55,626 nucleotides of DNA from an uncultured Desulfovibrio sp. (GCA_944327285.1 CALVHG010000009.1:1-55626); one strand, 5' to 3'; shown: positions 1 through 8,719, counted from the first letter of the stretch. The notes: generated by a model from the sequence alone, not told the origin. Program-made: numbers and translations.

Positions 1-74
1 TCCGCTCACTTTGGGCCGGGCGGCGCTGTGCTGCCGCCTTCGCGTTTCACCTTTTTCAAAGTTGAAACGCTCTA
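1..74 (+). repeat. Family A repeat, right half (truncated by window edge)
   Basis: This is the right half of the dispersed element called family A here. It holds the GGGCGGCG hairpin and the terminal TTTCACC...GTTGAAAC arm, ending in GCTCTA. The left half lies outside the window or is missing. Confidence 0.8.
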
Positions 75-117
75 AAAAATACAGAAAGACCCCGCCTCCC
101 TACGGAGGCGGGGTCTT
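68..117 (-). terminator. Intrinsic terminator of the porin gene
   Basis: A perfect 14-bp stem (86-99 with 104-117) has a CTAC loop. Read on the minus strand it follows the porin stop codon and is followed by a T-rich stretch (TCTTTCTGTATTTTTT). It lies between two half copies of repeat family A. Confidence 0.85.
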
Positions 118-179
118 AGAGTAATTTCAGTTTGAAACGCTTCACGTTTCAAACCATACGGCCTGCCGCTTCAGGGCAC
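117..179 (+). repeat. Family A repeat, left half fragment
   Basis: It starts TAGAGTAATTTCAGTTTGAAACGC, keeps the first hairpin and the CATACGGCCTG core, and then loses similarity just before the porin stop codon. It has only the left half, while positions 1-74 have only the right half. Confidence 0.7.
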
Positions 180-185
180 AGCCCC

Positions 186-1715
186 CTAGAAAGAATAGAT
201 AAACAACGTGCTGATATTCCAGGCATCGCGGATCTGATTGGAACCGCCGCCCGTATTGGCTCTGCCCCAGGTATTATCGCCCTTGTCAAGCCAGAGAGTC
301 ACATAGGAAATATCAAGATTGAAACGCAGGTTTTCATAGATCTTGAACTTGTTGGAAAGGCCCACTTCAAAGGCGTAGTCCTTGTTCGTCATATAGACGT
401 TATCACGGCCCACGTAGGAAGTACCGTCCGGATTGTTGGGCGCCATCCACGAACCTGTGCGATCATGCAGCTTGCTCAGGATACCGGAATCGTTGGTGCC
501 GCCGAAGAAGCTCACGTGCAGCGTGTGACGGAGATTTTCAAGGAAACTCACGTCCTTGAGGCGCGCGCCGAAGCCCCACGTGCCAGCGAGGTTATTGTTG
601 ACGGCGCGGTCGCGTTCCAGACCGTTTTCATTGACGCCCGAATAGGTCTGCGAAAAACTGGAAACGCCGTAGTCATTGCTGATGGTGGGCAGACGTTCCG
701 AACCGTTGCCGAGGTTGTCGTCGTCGCCGGAACCGTACCAGCCGTAAATACCGGGCGTTCCCCAGTCTGTCTTGTACTCCAGCAGCAACGCGGCCAGCCA
801 GCCGCGGCGATCGAGAGCCGGATCATCCTCCCAGCGGACGCTGCCGTAGGTGAATTCCCAGGCGATGCGGAAGGGATCCCAGAGGGTGACGTCGCCCGCA
901 AGACCGGCCCACCAGGCATTGGCATAAGAATTGAGCGATCTGTCGGTATGGCGGGTAACATTGGCCATAACGGGCAGCATGCCGCTGAAGAAATAATTGC
1001 CGTTAACGCCGTTAATACGATTGGAAACGTAGTCGTTGGCCTTGCGCAGGGTATTGGGGCCGATAGCGCTGTACATAGCCCACGGCGTCAGGCGCAGACC
1101 GTCAAAGGACAAAGGCAGGAACAGACCTCCGATGTCCATGTTATCCATATAGTTCACGCCCCGACCTTCCGTGTCGCCGGTGTAGTTGTCGTTGTAGGGG
1201 CGCGCCCAGAACGCTGTCAGAGCCACATTGTCGTTAATCGTATAACTGGCCGTGACAGCCGCAATATCCGTGCTCATGACCGTGGGGCCGTCAAGCGCCA
1301 TATAGGGCGTCTGCAAGCCCTGAATGCCCATGCGCAGACGCAGATCCGTGTTGGGAACCGTCCAGTCCAGAAAGGCGCGCTTGACCTTGACGATGGTGCC
1401 GTCGGCCCCCATAGCCGCGCCGCCCTGCGGATTGTCTCCCTTACCCCAGATGCTCTTGCCTATTTCAAAATAGACTTCGCCCATGAGATTTTCGGAGGCC
1501 ACGGCATCCAGTTGCAGGCGCACGCGCGAACGCGCTTCAAATTCATCTTCCGAATTGTCATAGCCGGCATGGCCCTTATTCGTGAAATTGCCGTTCTGCC
1601 CATACTGAAAGTTTGCCAGCCAGACGCCCTTGGCCTTGAAGTCCACTGCCGCTGCCTGTTGCGCCGCGCCCAGGACCAGCGCCGCCGCCAGTAATACCCG
1701 TATAATTTTTTTCAT
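186..1715 (-). CDS. Outer-membrane homotrimeric porin, Desulfovibrio type
   Basis: A 509-residue outer-membrane beta-barrel porin for diffusion of small solutes. The start at 1715 gives a clean Sec signal peptide (MKKII, then a hydrophobic core ending AAQQAAA before VDFKAKGVW); an upstream ATG at 1781 would bury this signal and is rejected. The mature protein is rich in alternating aromatic and polar strands, with many Asn/Asp/Gly turns, and ends in Phe (YSF), the usual barrel-assembly signal. A strong terminator follows at 68-117. The gene lies on the same strand as the redox genes at 1985-5390, but a 270-base gap suggests its own promoter. Its solute is not known; service to the neighbouring anion-uptake cluster is only inference. 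Confidence 0.88.
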   Translation of the reverse strand: MKKIIRVLLAAALVLGAAQQAAAVDFKAKGVWLANFQYGQNGNFTNKGHAGYDNSEDEFEARSRVRLQLDAVASENLMGEVYFEIGKSIWGKGDNPQGGAAMGADGTIVKVKRAFLDWTVPNTDLRLRMGIQGLQTPYMALDGPTVMSTDIAAVTASYTINDNVALTAFWARPYNDNYTGDTEGRGVNYMDNMDIGGLFLPLSFDGLRLTPWAMYSAIGPNTLRKANDYVSNRINGVNGNYFFSGMLPVMANVTRHTDRSLNSYANAWWAGLAGDVTLWDPFRIAWEFTYGSVRWEDDPALDRRGWLAALLLEYKTDWGTPGIYGWYGSGDDDNLGNGSERLPTISNDYGVSSFSQTYSGVNENGLERDRAVNNNLAGTWGFGARLKDVSFLENLRHTLHVSFFGGTNDSGILSKLHDRTGSWMAPNNPDGTSYVGRDNVYMTNKDYAFEVGLSNKFKIYENLRFNLDISYVTLWLDKGDNTWGRANTGGGSNQIRDAWNISTLFIYSF

Positions 1716-1984
1716 GGATAAAACCTTCGCTAAATCCGTTGAGGGGGGAATAGCCTCAAACGACATACCCATCCCGAACATGTTCCACCCTCACGGTAAA
1801 AACAGTTCGTCATACGCCGGAGCCTGTCGGGGGACGGCTTGCCGACACGACCCGCGCTGTATTTTTTCTGTAAAAACAGAGGAAAGGGATGTCGGGGGAA
1901 GGCTGTACGCGTCGCATGAGCGACACGTGCTCCCGCGGCGTGGAGGGTGCCCGCGCAGAGCCTCTCCCCCGACACTCCCCGCGA
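1716..1984. other. Intergenic region upstream of the porin
   Basis: No gene is supported here. It contains a long inverted repeat with 10-bp arms (TGTCGGGGGA at 1890-1899, TCCCCCGACA at 1965-1974), which could end the transcript of the upstream redox genes although no T-run follows. A small palindrome, CTGTTTTTACAG read on the minus strand, lies near 1866-1880. The porin promoter must be here, but I cannot assign clear -35/-10 boxes. Confidence 0.5.
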
Positions 1985-3682
1985 CTACACCTGCATGCGC
2001 AAGGGGAAGGTAAAGGCAATGGCGCCGCAGGGGCAGCTGGTACGGCAGTTGGCGCAGTGCCAGCATTCGTCGCCGTGCATGACTTCGGGACGCTCGGCTT
2101 CCTGCCAGGGGCGCAGCTCCAGCACGTAACCGGGACAGTCATCCACGCAGGTGCCGCAGGCCTTACAATGACCGCAATGGAAGCAACGGGCAGCTTCGCG
2201 CATGGCCTGCTCGGCCGTGAGGCCCTCATTGAGTTCGGCAAAGGGCTTGGGGCAATCGTTAATGGCTTCGACTTCTGTCGGAGCATCTTCGTACTGATCG
2301 ATGCCGTAAATATCGGCATACTGGACCACATAGGGAGCAGCGTCGCTGCCCATGCTGTCGCAGGCTTCGATCATGTTGTCGTCATTGAGCACAAAGACGC
2401 GCGAACTTTCGCCGGTAAGGTACGCATGGGCGGCAAAAGCGGCGCGACGGCCGTCGCCCACGGCGCGGGCAATGGAGGCGGGCCCGGCGGACACGTCGCC
2501 GGCGGCAAAGACGCCTTCACGGCTGGTGCGCTGGCAGGCGTCAGCCTTGATCCAGCGACGGGGCGACAGTTCCAGACCGGCGGCATTGTCGCCGAGGAAG
2601 TCCAGATCGGTCTTCATACCCACGGCGAAGATGACGGTATCGCAATCAAGCGTCTTTTCGCCGCCGGGCACGGGTTCGAGAACGGGCTTGCCCTTTTCGT
2701 CGAAGCTGCAGGAGGCCACTTCAAAGAAGTCCACGCCCTTCACGGCGTCGCCGTCCACGCGCACCGCGGACATGGTGCAGGAATTGTGGATGATCACGCC
2801 TTCCTTGGCGGCAAGCTGCAGATCCTCTTCAGGAGCGCGCATTTCTCCGGCCTTTTCAAGGCAGATGACATGCACGGTTTCCGCGCCCATGCGGCGGGCG
2901 GTAAAGGCGCAGTCGAAAGCCACGCCGCCGCCGCCCATGATGACAACAGTCTTGCCAACGCTGGTGGTATGACCAAGAGCGGCGGCACGCAGGAACTGCA
3001 TGGCCTTGACGGCCCGATCCGCGCCGGGGACAGGCAGGCTGTTTTCAGCGGGAACGCCGGTCGCCACAATGACGGCGTCGGCGCGCGAACGGATCTCTTC
3101 AAAGGTGATGTCGCGGCCCACGCGGGTATTGACGCGGGCGCGCACGCCGGCCTGCAATACGAGACCCACTTCGCGGTCCACGATATCGCGGGGCAGGCGG
3201 AAGTTGGGCACGCCGTAGCGGGGAACGCCGCCCAGGACGGGCTCGGCTTCGTAGACGGTCACGTCATGGCCCAGCAAAGCCAGGAAATAGGCGGAGGTCA
3301 GGCCGGCAGGCCCGCCGCCGATGACGGAGACTTTCTTGCCCGTGGCCGGACGACGATGGAAAACGACCTTTTCCTGTTCGGCAAAGGTGGCGGCGGCGCG
3401 TTCCAACGCGCGGGTATTGACGCAGCCATCCTTGTGATTGCGGTTGCAGGCGCCCATGCAGAAGTGCGGGCAGACGCGACCGGTAATGCCGGGGAAAGGA
3501 TTCTTGGCGCGCAGATAGCGCAGAGCTTCGGTAAACTCGCCCTTTTCTACCAGCGACTGCATTTTCTGAATGGAATTGCCGGCAGGGCAGGACGCTTCGC
3601 ACGGAGACGTGCGGAACTGTTCTTTCAGAGACGCCCCCAGCACGACGGGGCGCGTAATTTCACGACTATATCTCGGCGGCAT
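1985..3682 (-). CDS. GltD-like FAD/NAD(P)H oxidoreductase with C-terminal 4Fe-4S clusters
   Basis: A 565-residue flavoprotein of the glutamate synthase small-subunit (GltD) superfamily. The N-terminus has the family Cys pattern for an Fe-S domain (CEASCPAG, then VCPHFCMGAC and GCVN). A first Rossmann motif for FAD follows (VSVIGGGPAGL), then a second for NAD(P)H (VVIMGGGGVAFD), then the late FAD motif GVFAAGD. Unlike plain GltD, the C-terminus carries a ferredoxin-like region with two 4Fe-4S Cys sets (CFHCGHCKACGTCVDDCP and CWHCANCRTSCPC). It starts 37 bases after the stop of the flavoprotein at 3720-5390, so the two are probably one operon. It likely passes electrons between NAD(P)H and that flavoprotein. 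No glutamate synthase large subunit is nearby, so a role in glutamate synthesis is unlikely. Confidence 0.85.
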   Translation of the reverse strand: MPPRYSREITRPVVLGASLKEQFRTSPCEASCPAGNSIQKMQSLVEKGEFTEALRYLRAKNPFPGITGRVCPHFCMGACNRNHKDGCVNTRALERAAATFAEQEKVVFHRRPATGKKVSVIGGGPAGLTSAYFLALLGHDVTVYEAEPVLGGVPRYGVPNFRLPRDIVDREVGLVLQAGVRARVNTRVGRDITFEEIRSRADAVIVATGVPAENSLPVPGADRAVKAMQFLRAAALGHTTSVGKTVVIMGGGGVAFDCAFTARRMGAETVHVICLEKAGEMRAPEEDLQLAAKEGVIIHNSCTMSAVRVDGDAVKGVDFFEVASCSFDEKGKPVLEPVPGGEKTLDCDTVIFAVGMKTDLDFLGDNAAGLELSPRRWIKADACQRTSREGVFAAGDVSAGPASIARAVGDGRRAAFAAHAYLTGESSRVFVLNDDNMIEACDSMGSDAAPYVVQYADIYGIDQYEDAPTEVEAINDCPKPFAELNEGLTAEQAMREAARCFHCGHCKACGTCVDDCPGYVLELRPWQEAERPEVMHGDECWHCANCRTSCPCGAIAFTFPLRMQV

Positions 3683-3719
3683 GACTGATTCTCCTTACTA
3701 TGCGACTATGTATGACCGC

Positions 3720-5390
3720 CTAAAGCAGCGGCGCCTTGCCCCACTGGAAGCGCGGAAGACCGTTTTCGCCGCGGATGAGCAGCAGCGGCTTGGCCATTTC
3801 GGGATTCAGTTCGGGATAGTCACGCAGCTTGTAGACACAACGCCCGGTTTCCTTGCGTTCCATGGTAGCCTGAATGGCCAGTTCGCACACGGCAAGGATG
3901 TCGCGCGATTCATGGCAGCGCATGAGTTCGCGGTAATCACCGGCCTGCAGCAGCGGCGCCTTGGTGGACAGGAAGCGAATCTTTTCCAGCGCGCGCTCCA
4001 TGCCCGCCATAGAACGACGGAAGCCCATGTAGTAGTTCATGACATTGCGGGTAGCCTGTTCCAGCTCATGGTAGCTCACGCCGTCCTCGACCTTGAGGGG
4101 AGCGAAGACTTCATCGCGAACCGCCGCGGCCAGGTCGTCATTGACGGAACCCGCAAGGCTCATGCCCGCGGCGCGCATGCCGGCCTGCCGACCGGCTTCG
4201 TACCCGCCGCACATGGCCCCGGAGCAATACAGGAAAATGCTGCCGCAGAAGAGGTTGGGCACGGAGCTTTCAAAGGTGTCGTTAACGGCAATCGTCCCGC
4301 CGAAAATCAGCTCGCCGATTTCCACTTCCAGCAGCTTGTGCTGGAAATCGGTTCCCGTGCATTCAGCCCAGTCGCCGAAGGTCGCCTTGTCGCCGGGCAT
4401 GAGAACGTACTGCAGCTCATGCACCACATGCTCGTCCACATGGCGCATATCCATGTAGAATGGCGGGCCGGAACCCTCCATCTGTTCCTGGAAGGTGCCC
4501 TGAATCTGATTGTTGCGGACGCCGTTTTCCATCATGGGATCGTATTTGCCCATGAAGCGTTCGCCCAGCGCGTTGAGCTCGTGCGCGCCGGAGCTGTTAA
4601 TGCCGTTCATGCCGGGGCAGCCGTAGCCCTTGGGCAGCATGGTAGCGCGCTGGTAGGTGTCCAGCTCGGTCACGGCCGCGCCGCAGTCATAGCCCAGCAC
4701 CACGCCCGCGCTGGTATTGTAGGGATACATCCACACGTTATAGGCATTGTGCGTGGAGTTGTCGGTGCCGCGCGTGGCCGAACGCCCCTGGGCGGAAACC
4801 ACGGTTTTCGCGCGGATGATGTAGAATTCGCCGGTGCGCACATGCCAGCCCAGCGCGCCGCAGGCCTTGCCGCCGTCGGTAAGAATCTTTACAGCCATCA
4901 CATGATCAAGCACATTGACGCCGCTCTTGCGCACAATGCGCGCCATCACGCGCTTGATGGTCATGCCGTTGGCGATATGCACCCACCAGCGGCCCGGCTG
5001 TCCGAAGCCCTGGGTACGCAGATAGGTGCCGTCGTCCTTCTTGCTGAACTGCACGCCCTCAGCTCCCAGAATGTCGAGGAAGTGCTTCATGTGGGCGTAC
5101 CAGCCGTTCTTCAGCATGGCAGGCGACCAGCCGTTAAGCGGCTTGGCATAGAACTTGATGAGATCATCCACGGCGTCATGGGGTTCGCCCGGCTCATCCA
5201 GCACGGCCATGTAGTGGTCGTTGCCGCCGCCGATGCAGCCGGAGCTTTCCAGCTTTCCCTTGTCCATAAGCAGGACATCCAGACCCTGATCGCGCGCGCC
5301 CAGCGCCGCGCCACAGCCCGATGCCCCGGAACCGATCACCAGCACGTCGGTTTCAATCAACGTGCCGAGGGGGTGTTTGCATGTCTTCAT
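3720..5390 (-). CDS. FAD-dependent reductase/dehydrogenase flavoprotein (FrdA/AprA superfamily)
   Basis: A 556-residue flavoprotein related to fumarate reductase, succinate dehydrogenase and adenylylsulfate reductase alpha subunits. The N-terminal FAD motif is VLVIGSGASGCGAALGA, followed by LLMDKGKLESSG and a Gly-rich GGGNDHYM segment where AprA-like proteins contact the flavin. The late FAD-binding motif is the Gly-rich stretch CSGAMCGGYEAGRQAG. There is no signal peptide, so it acts in the cytoplasm. It heads a two-gene operon with the Fe-S oxidoreductase at 1985-3682, and is divergent from the LysR gene at 5559. True AprA is paired with a ferredoxin AprB, which is absent here. The substrate is unknown; the DASS transporter with the same operator suggests a carboxylate or another small anion, which is inference. 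Confidence 0.8.
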   Translation of the reverse strand: MKTCKHPLGTLIETDVLVIGSGASGCGAALGARDQGLDVLLMDKGKLESSGCIGGGNDHYMAVLDEPGEPHDAVDDLIKFYAKPLNGWSPAMLKNGWYAHMKHFLDILGAEGVQFSKKDDGTYLRTQGFGQPGRWWVHIANGMTIKRVMARIVRKSGVNVLDHVMAVKILTDGGKACGALGWHVRTGEFYIIRAKTVVSAQGRSATRGTDNSTHNAYNVWMYPYNTSAGVVLGYDCGAAVTELDTYQRATMLPKGYGCPGMNGINSSGAHELNALGERFMGKYDPMMENGVRNNQIQGTFQEQMEGSGPPFYMDMRHVDEHVVHELQYVLMPGDKATFGDWAECTGTDFQHKLLEVEIGELIFGGTIAVNDTFESSVPNLFCGSIFLYCSGAMCGGYEAGRQAGMRAAGMSLAGSVNDDLAAAVRDEVFAPLKVEDGVSYHELEQATRNVMNYYMGFRRSMAGMERALEKIRFLSTKAPLLQAGDYRELMRCHESRDILAVCELAIQATMERKETGRCVYKLRDYPELNPEMAKPLLLIRGENGLPRFQWGKAPLL

Positions 5391-5500
5391 ACATACCTCG
5401 CAAAGAAATGCGGACAGACGTTCGGTCGTTGGCGCGCTTGGGCAATCCGCGAAACGGAGCGCGCCGCTTGTGAATAAAAAATCATGAAAATTCGCTGTAT

Positions 5501-5544
5501 TGTCAAATTAATAAAAAAATATTATTGTTTGATTTAATCGAACA
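5501..5544. promoter_or_regulatory. LysR-type operator in the divergent promoter
   Basis: The near-perfect dyad TGTTTGATTTAATCGAACA lies at 5526-5544, with one mismatch between the 9-base arms and the T-N11-A layout known for LysR regulators. TGTCAAATT lies 21 bases upstream at 5501-5509. The same two blocks, in the same order and almost the same spacing (22 bases), recur upstream of the DASS transporter at 8566-8610. The dyad ends 14 bases before the LysR start codon, so binding could also limit regulator expression. Confidence 0.75.
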
Positions 5545-5558
5545 GATGGAGACAGGCC

Positions 5559-6524
5559 ATGCTCGAAGAACTCAACGGTGACTTTCTCCAGTGGCTGCGC
5601 GGCTTTTATTATGTTGCCAAAACAGGCAGCATCCGTAAGGCAGCCGAGTTCATGCACCGCAACCCCTCCACCATCAGCTACCAGATCCGGGCTCTGGAGC
5701 AGGAACTGAACACGGTGCTTTTTGACCGCTATAAAAAAACGCTGCGCATCACGCCCGAAGGCAAGAAACTGCTTGCCTGGACCATCACCACCTTTGAAAC
5801 TCTGCAAAGCATGCGGTCCGCCGTAGGCACACGGGGGGAACATTTGCAGGGGCAGGTACGCATGGGCTCGACCCTGCCCTTTGCCGCTTTGGGAACCCCT
5901 GTCATCGCTTCCTTTCTGAAGGAACACCCCAAGGTGGATCTGCAAATCATCCGCGCTCTGCCCACGGACGTGGAAAACGCCGTCCGGGAAGCCCGCGTAG
6001 ATTTCGGCCTGACCGGTCTGCCCCAGCCCCCCGACGATCTGCATATGGACGTGCTCTTCAAATCCCGTCCGCTGCTGGTCGTCCATCGGGATCACCCCTG
6101 GCGGATTCCTCCGGTCCCCTCGCTGGAGGACCTGCAAAAGCTGCCCTTCGTTTCCTTTCTGCCCCGGCAGGAATTTCAGAATGTGGACCCCTTTTTCGGC
6201 AACGAGGCCGCGGCGCTTGACTATCGCCGCAACGTAGTGCTGAAAGTCAATAATTTTCACCTGATACTGCGTTTTGTCCTGCAAAAGGTAGGGGTGGCTG
6301 TTCTGGATGAGCTCAGTCTCAAGGCTTCGGTTTTCGGCGCTGACTGGAGCCCGCTCATTTCCTACCCCCTGGATCATCTGCTGCCGAATATGCTCTACGG
6401 CATCATTTTACGCCGCCGTAAACTTCTCAGCCCTCAGGCCGGAACCCTCATGGAGCGCCTGCGCGACCACTTCAGCGGGCTCCAGCTCCCTGCCGACATC
6501 ACGGGAGAAAAATCTCCCGAATAA
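5559..6524 (+). CDS. LysR-family transcriptional regulator
   Basis: A 321-residue LysR-type regulator. The N-terminal winged helix-turn-helix is clear: FYYVAKTGSIRKAAEFMHRNPSTISYQIRALEQELNTVLFDR, then LRITPEGKKLL (broken here only for description). The rest forms the usual effector-binding domain (residues about 90-300) with VRMGSTLPFAA and the HRDHPW segment. It is transcribed away from the flavoprotein operon, the common arrangement for a LysR protein and its target. The dyad just upstream and its copy before the transporter at 8392 are likely binding sites. The inducer is unknown. The end of the gene overlaps a small CGGGAGA/TCTCCCG hairpin at 6503-6520. Confidence 0.93.
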   Translation: MLEELNGDFLQWLRGFYYVAKTGSIRKAAEFMHRNPSTISYQIRALEQELNTVLFDRYKKTLRITPEGKKLLAWTITTFETLQSMRSAVGTRGEHLQGQVRMGSTLPFAALGTPVIASFLKEHPKVDLQIIRALPTDVENAVREARVDFGLTGLPQPPDDLHMDVLFKSRPLLVVHRDHPWRIPPVPSLEDLQKLPFVSFLPRQEFQNVDPFFGNEAAALDYRRNVVLKVNNFHLILRFVLQKVGVAVLDELSLKASVFGADWSPLISYPLDHLLPNMLYGIILRRRKLLSPQAGTLMERLRDHFSGLQLPADITGEKSPE

Positions 6525-6575
6525 AAAAGCCCCGGACCTTTACGGCCGGGAGCTTGCGGGATCGCCATCGCGCCA

Positions 6576-6724
6576 TAGAGCATTTTCAGTTTGAAACGCT
6601 GCGCGTTTCAAAACATACGGCCTGTCGTTTCGCGGAAAAAACGCGGTTTTTCCGCTCACTTTGGGCTGGGCGGCGCTGTCCGCCGCCTTCGCGTTTCACC
6701 TTTTTCAAAGTTGAAAAGCTCATA
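6576..6724 (+). repeat. Family A repeat, full length
   Basis: A 149-bp full copy from TAGAGC to the diverged right end GCTCATA. It holds the four hairpins of the family, including GAAACGC-TGC-GCGTTTC and GCGGAAAAA-ACGC-GGTTTTTCCGC. It lies between the LysR stop and the terminator at 6721-6759. Confidence 0.88.
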
Positions 6725-6759
6725 AAAAAGCCGCCTCGGGGAAAGGCGGCTTTTTTATG
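6721..6759. terminator. Bidirectional intrinsic terminator
   Basis: A perfect 16-bp inverted repeat, CATAAAAAAGCCGCCT with AGGCGGCTTTTTTATG, has a short CGGGGAA loop. It has a T-run in both directions, so it can end both the LysR transcript (plus) and the transporter transcript (minus). Confidence 0.9.
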
Positions 6760-6805
6760 AGCTTTCGCAATGCCGGACAGCATCGCGAAAGCCAGAGGAG
6801 GTATC

Positions 6806-6916
6806 GCAATACGGCCTGTCGTTTCGCGGAAAAAACGCAGTTTTCCGCTTTGTTCAGGCCGGGCGGCGCAGTCCAGCCGCCTCGCATTCTGCCTTTTTCA
6901 AAGGCAAAAGGCTCTA
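6806..6916 (+). repeat. Family A repeat lacking its left end
   Basis: A diverged copy that starts near ATACGGCCTGTCGTTTCGCGG and runs to GGCTCTA. Its last three bases (CTA) are the stop codon (TAG, minus strand) of the transporter gene. Confidence 0.75.
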
Positions 6917-8392
6917 GAACAGGACACTGCCGACAGTAGTGGTAATGACGGCAGTCACAATATACGCCATAAGAATAGCCAGCGGCGCGGTCTTCCAAAT
7001 GGCCTTGGTATCAGACCATTCGTTGCCGTGCAGCAAAGCTGCGCTGGCGCTGGCGGCCGGCGTCAGGAAGGCAAAGTGCACGCCCATGACCACCATGATC
7101 AGCGGCAGTTCCGGCGAGGTGCCCGAAGCCTGGCAGAAGCTGAAGATAATGGGCATGAAGGCCACGCCCACGGCGCCGTTATTCATGACCTGCGTAAGAG
7201 CCGTGGCGGCAAATCCGATGAACAGAGCAAAGAACAGCGGGGAACCGCCGCCGAACACAGGCTCCAGAATCTGAATCAGGAATTCGGTGATGCCGCTGCC
7301 CTTGGCGGCCATGGCCCCGGACAGGGGCTGCACAAAGGCAAGCAGCAGCACGATGCCCCAGGTAACGCCGGAATCCACCATGGTCTTGAAGCCCAGCAGG
7401 GGCTTTCCTTCAACCTTGATGCAGGCCATGACCGTAACGAGCAGAATCACGATGCCGGTATTGCCAATGGACTTAAGGAAACGGGTCAGGAAGAAGTCGG
7501 CAGGCAGGAAATTAGGAGCCAGCAGCAGTCCCACCAGGAGGAAAAGGAAAACCAGCACGGTCTTCTGCACGCCGGTCAGATTGAGGTTGCCGTCGGCATC
7601 CAGACGGGAAGCATCCAGATTCTGCAGCTTGCTCATATCGGGACGGAAGATGAACTTGCCCATAAGGATAAAAAGAGCGCTGCACAGGGCGCAGATAATC
7701 AGGGCAAGCAGCATATACTTGGCATAGTCAATACCCGTTCCGGCCATAGTCTCATAAGCGCTGAACACAGTCAGCGCGGCCTGCTTGAACGGAATAAGCG
7801 CCATGCCCACCTGCGCGGCAAAAACGATGCCGAAGACCATCATAGTCGGGTAGCCTCCGCCCTTCTTGTAGCCGCACACCTCGCAGACGCCGTACAGAAT
7901 GCTCCAGCCGATAATGGCCGCCGGCGACGCGCTGGTCAGGCCGCCCAAAATAAAGATAGAGCCCAGAAAGGTATAGGTAAACAGCCACGGCTTGCCCGCC
8001 ACGCACTTGCGCGTAATAAACCAGAGAGAAATAAAGCGGGACAGGCCGTAATGGTTGATGGTGGCGCAGAAGACAAAAATAAAGAACATCATCTGCACAA
8101 TGGGATCGCCGAAACTCTTGTTGAGCAGAAGCCCCGGCTTCATTCCGCCGATAAGCATAAGCGCCAGAAGACCGGCAAGGCTGGGCCAGACAATTTCAAT
8201 AAAAACCCAGCCATACAATACGCCAAGAAAAATGCCGATGAGGTTCATGCCCAGCGGCGTCAGGGGAGCAATGGGAGCGAGCTGTCCGAATCCGAACATG
8301 ATAATCAGACAGATAGCCGTATGAACATAATACGACAGCGAAAAGGAAGGTTTTTTCGCAGAAGGCGTGGGAGCTGCGGTCGTTGCGGCCAT
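6914..8392 (-). CDS. DASS/SLC13-type anion:sodium symporter
   Basis: A 492-residue inner-membrane transporter of the divalent anion:Na+ symporter (DASS, SLC13-like) family, with about 12 hydrophobic segments. The sequence has the pseudo-repeated family layout, with two Ser/Thr/Asn-Ala rich loops (LGGLTSASPAAIIGWS near residue 155; LTQVMNNGAVGVAF in the C-half) where substrate and sodium bind in this family. The cytoplasmic N-terminus is short and Ala/Pro-rich. The start at 8392 has AGGA just upstream. The TAG stop is formed by the end of a family A repeat. A leader of about 200 bases carries the same LysR-type dyad as the flavoprotein/LysR gap, so it probably imports the substrate handled by that pair. 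Dicarboxylates or related anions are plausible; the exact substrate is not known. Confidence 0.82.
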   Translation of the reverse strand: MAATTAAPTPSAKKPSFSLSYYVHTAICLIIMFGFGQLAPIAPLTPLGMNLIGIFLGVLYGWVFIEIVWPSLAGLLALMLIGGMKPGLLLNKSFGDPIVQMMFFIFVFCATINHYGLSRFISLWFITRKCVAGKPWLFTYTFLGSIFILGGLTSASPAAIIGWSILYGVCEVCGYKKGGGYPTMMVFGIVFAAQVGMALIPFKQAALTVFSAYETMAGTGIDYAKYMLLALIICALCSALFILMGKFIFRPDMSKLQNLDASRLDADGNLNLTGVQKTVLVFLFLLVGLLLAPNFLPADFFLTRFLKSIGNTGIVILLVTVMACIKVEGKPLLGFKTMVDSGVTWGIVLLLAFVQPLSGAMAAKGSGITEFLIQILEPVFGGGSPLFFALFIGFAATALTQVMNNGAVGVAFMPIIFSFCQASGTSPELPLIMVVMGVHFAFLTPAASASAALLHGNEWSDTKAIWKTAPLAILMAYIVTAVITTTVGSVLF

Positions 8393-8565
8393 GAGAGAAT
8401 CCTGCCTCGTAGGTTACATGTGCGGCGCGCACCCGGCGGGGCCATCCCGCCGCCGTGCCGCGTCGCCCGGCCTTCCAGCGCACGTCCGCCGATGCGCTTT
8501 GGCCTGCTGCGCGGATTGCCCATCCTTTCAGCATGTGAAAAAGATTGCATGACAGACAAGTGTGC

Positions 8566-8610
8566 TGTCAAATTGAAAGTTCTTAACTTATTGTTTGATT
8601 AAATCGCACA
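8566..8610. promoter_or_regulatory. Second LysR-type operator, transporter leader
   Basis: TGTCAAATT at 8566-8574 is followed 22 bases later by TTATTGTTTGATTAAATCG; the dyad TGTTTGATTAAATCGCACA spans 8592-8610. It matches the operator at 5501-5544 at all but a few bases and lies about 200 bases upstream of the transporter start, on the upstream side of its minus-strand promoter. Confidence 0.72.
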
Positions 8611-8692
8611 AGCACCATAACAGCCTCCTGCCCGCTCCTCAGCTATCCCGCCCATGCCGCCGCGCCCGACGGTGACGGCGCCATTGTTTTAT

Positions 8693-8719
8693 GTAGCATG
8701 TTTTATAAAAACGTGCTAC
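8693..8719. promoter_or_regulatory. NikR-like dyad upstream of nikA
   Basis: GTAGCA (8693-8698) and TGCTAC (8714-8719) are exact inverted repeats separated by 15 bases, extended to GTAGCATG/CGTGCTAC with one mismatch. The layout matches the known NikR pattern of two 6-base half sites 15-16 bases apart (GTATGA/TCATAC in enterobacteria). Its place before a nik operon supports nickel control, but NikR is not encoded in this window. The centre is AT-rich (TTTTATAAAA) and may contain the -10 box. Confidence 0.6.

Noticed and set aside
1889..3688. A 599-codon plus-strand frame opposite the GltD-like gene
   Set aside because: It is a GC-rich shadow of the real minus-strand gene, with no domain and low-complexity Ala/Gly/His text.
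3570..5477. A 635-codon plus-strand frame opposite the flavoprotein
   Set aside because: Shadow of the FAD gene; no motif, no ribosome site, odd composition.
6503..6520. CGGGAGA/TCTCCCG hairpin at the LysR stop as a terminator
   Set aside because: It lies in the last codons and is followed by A-rich, not T-rich, sequence; the stronger terminator is at 6721-6759.
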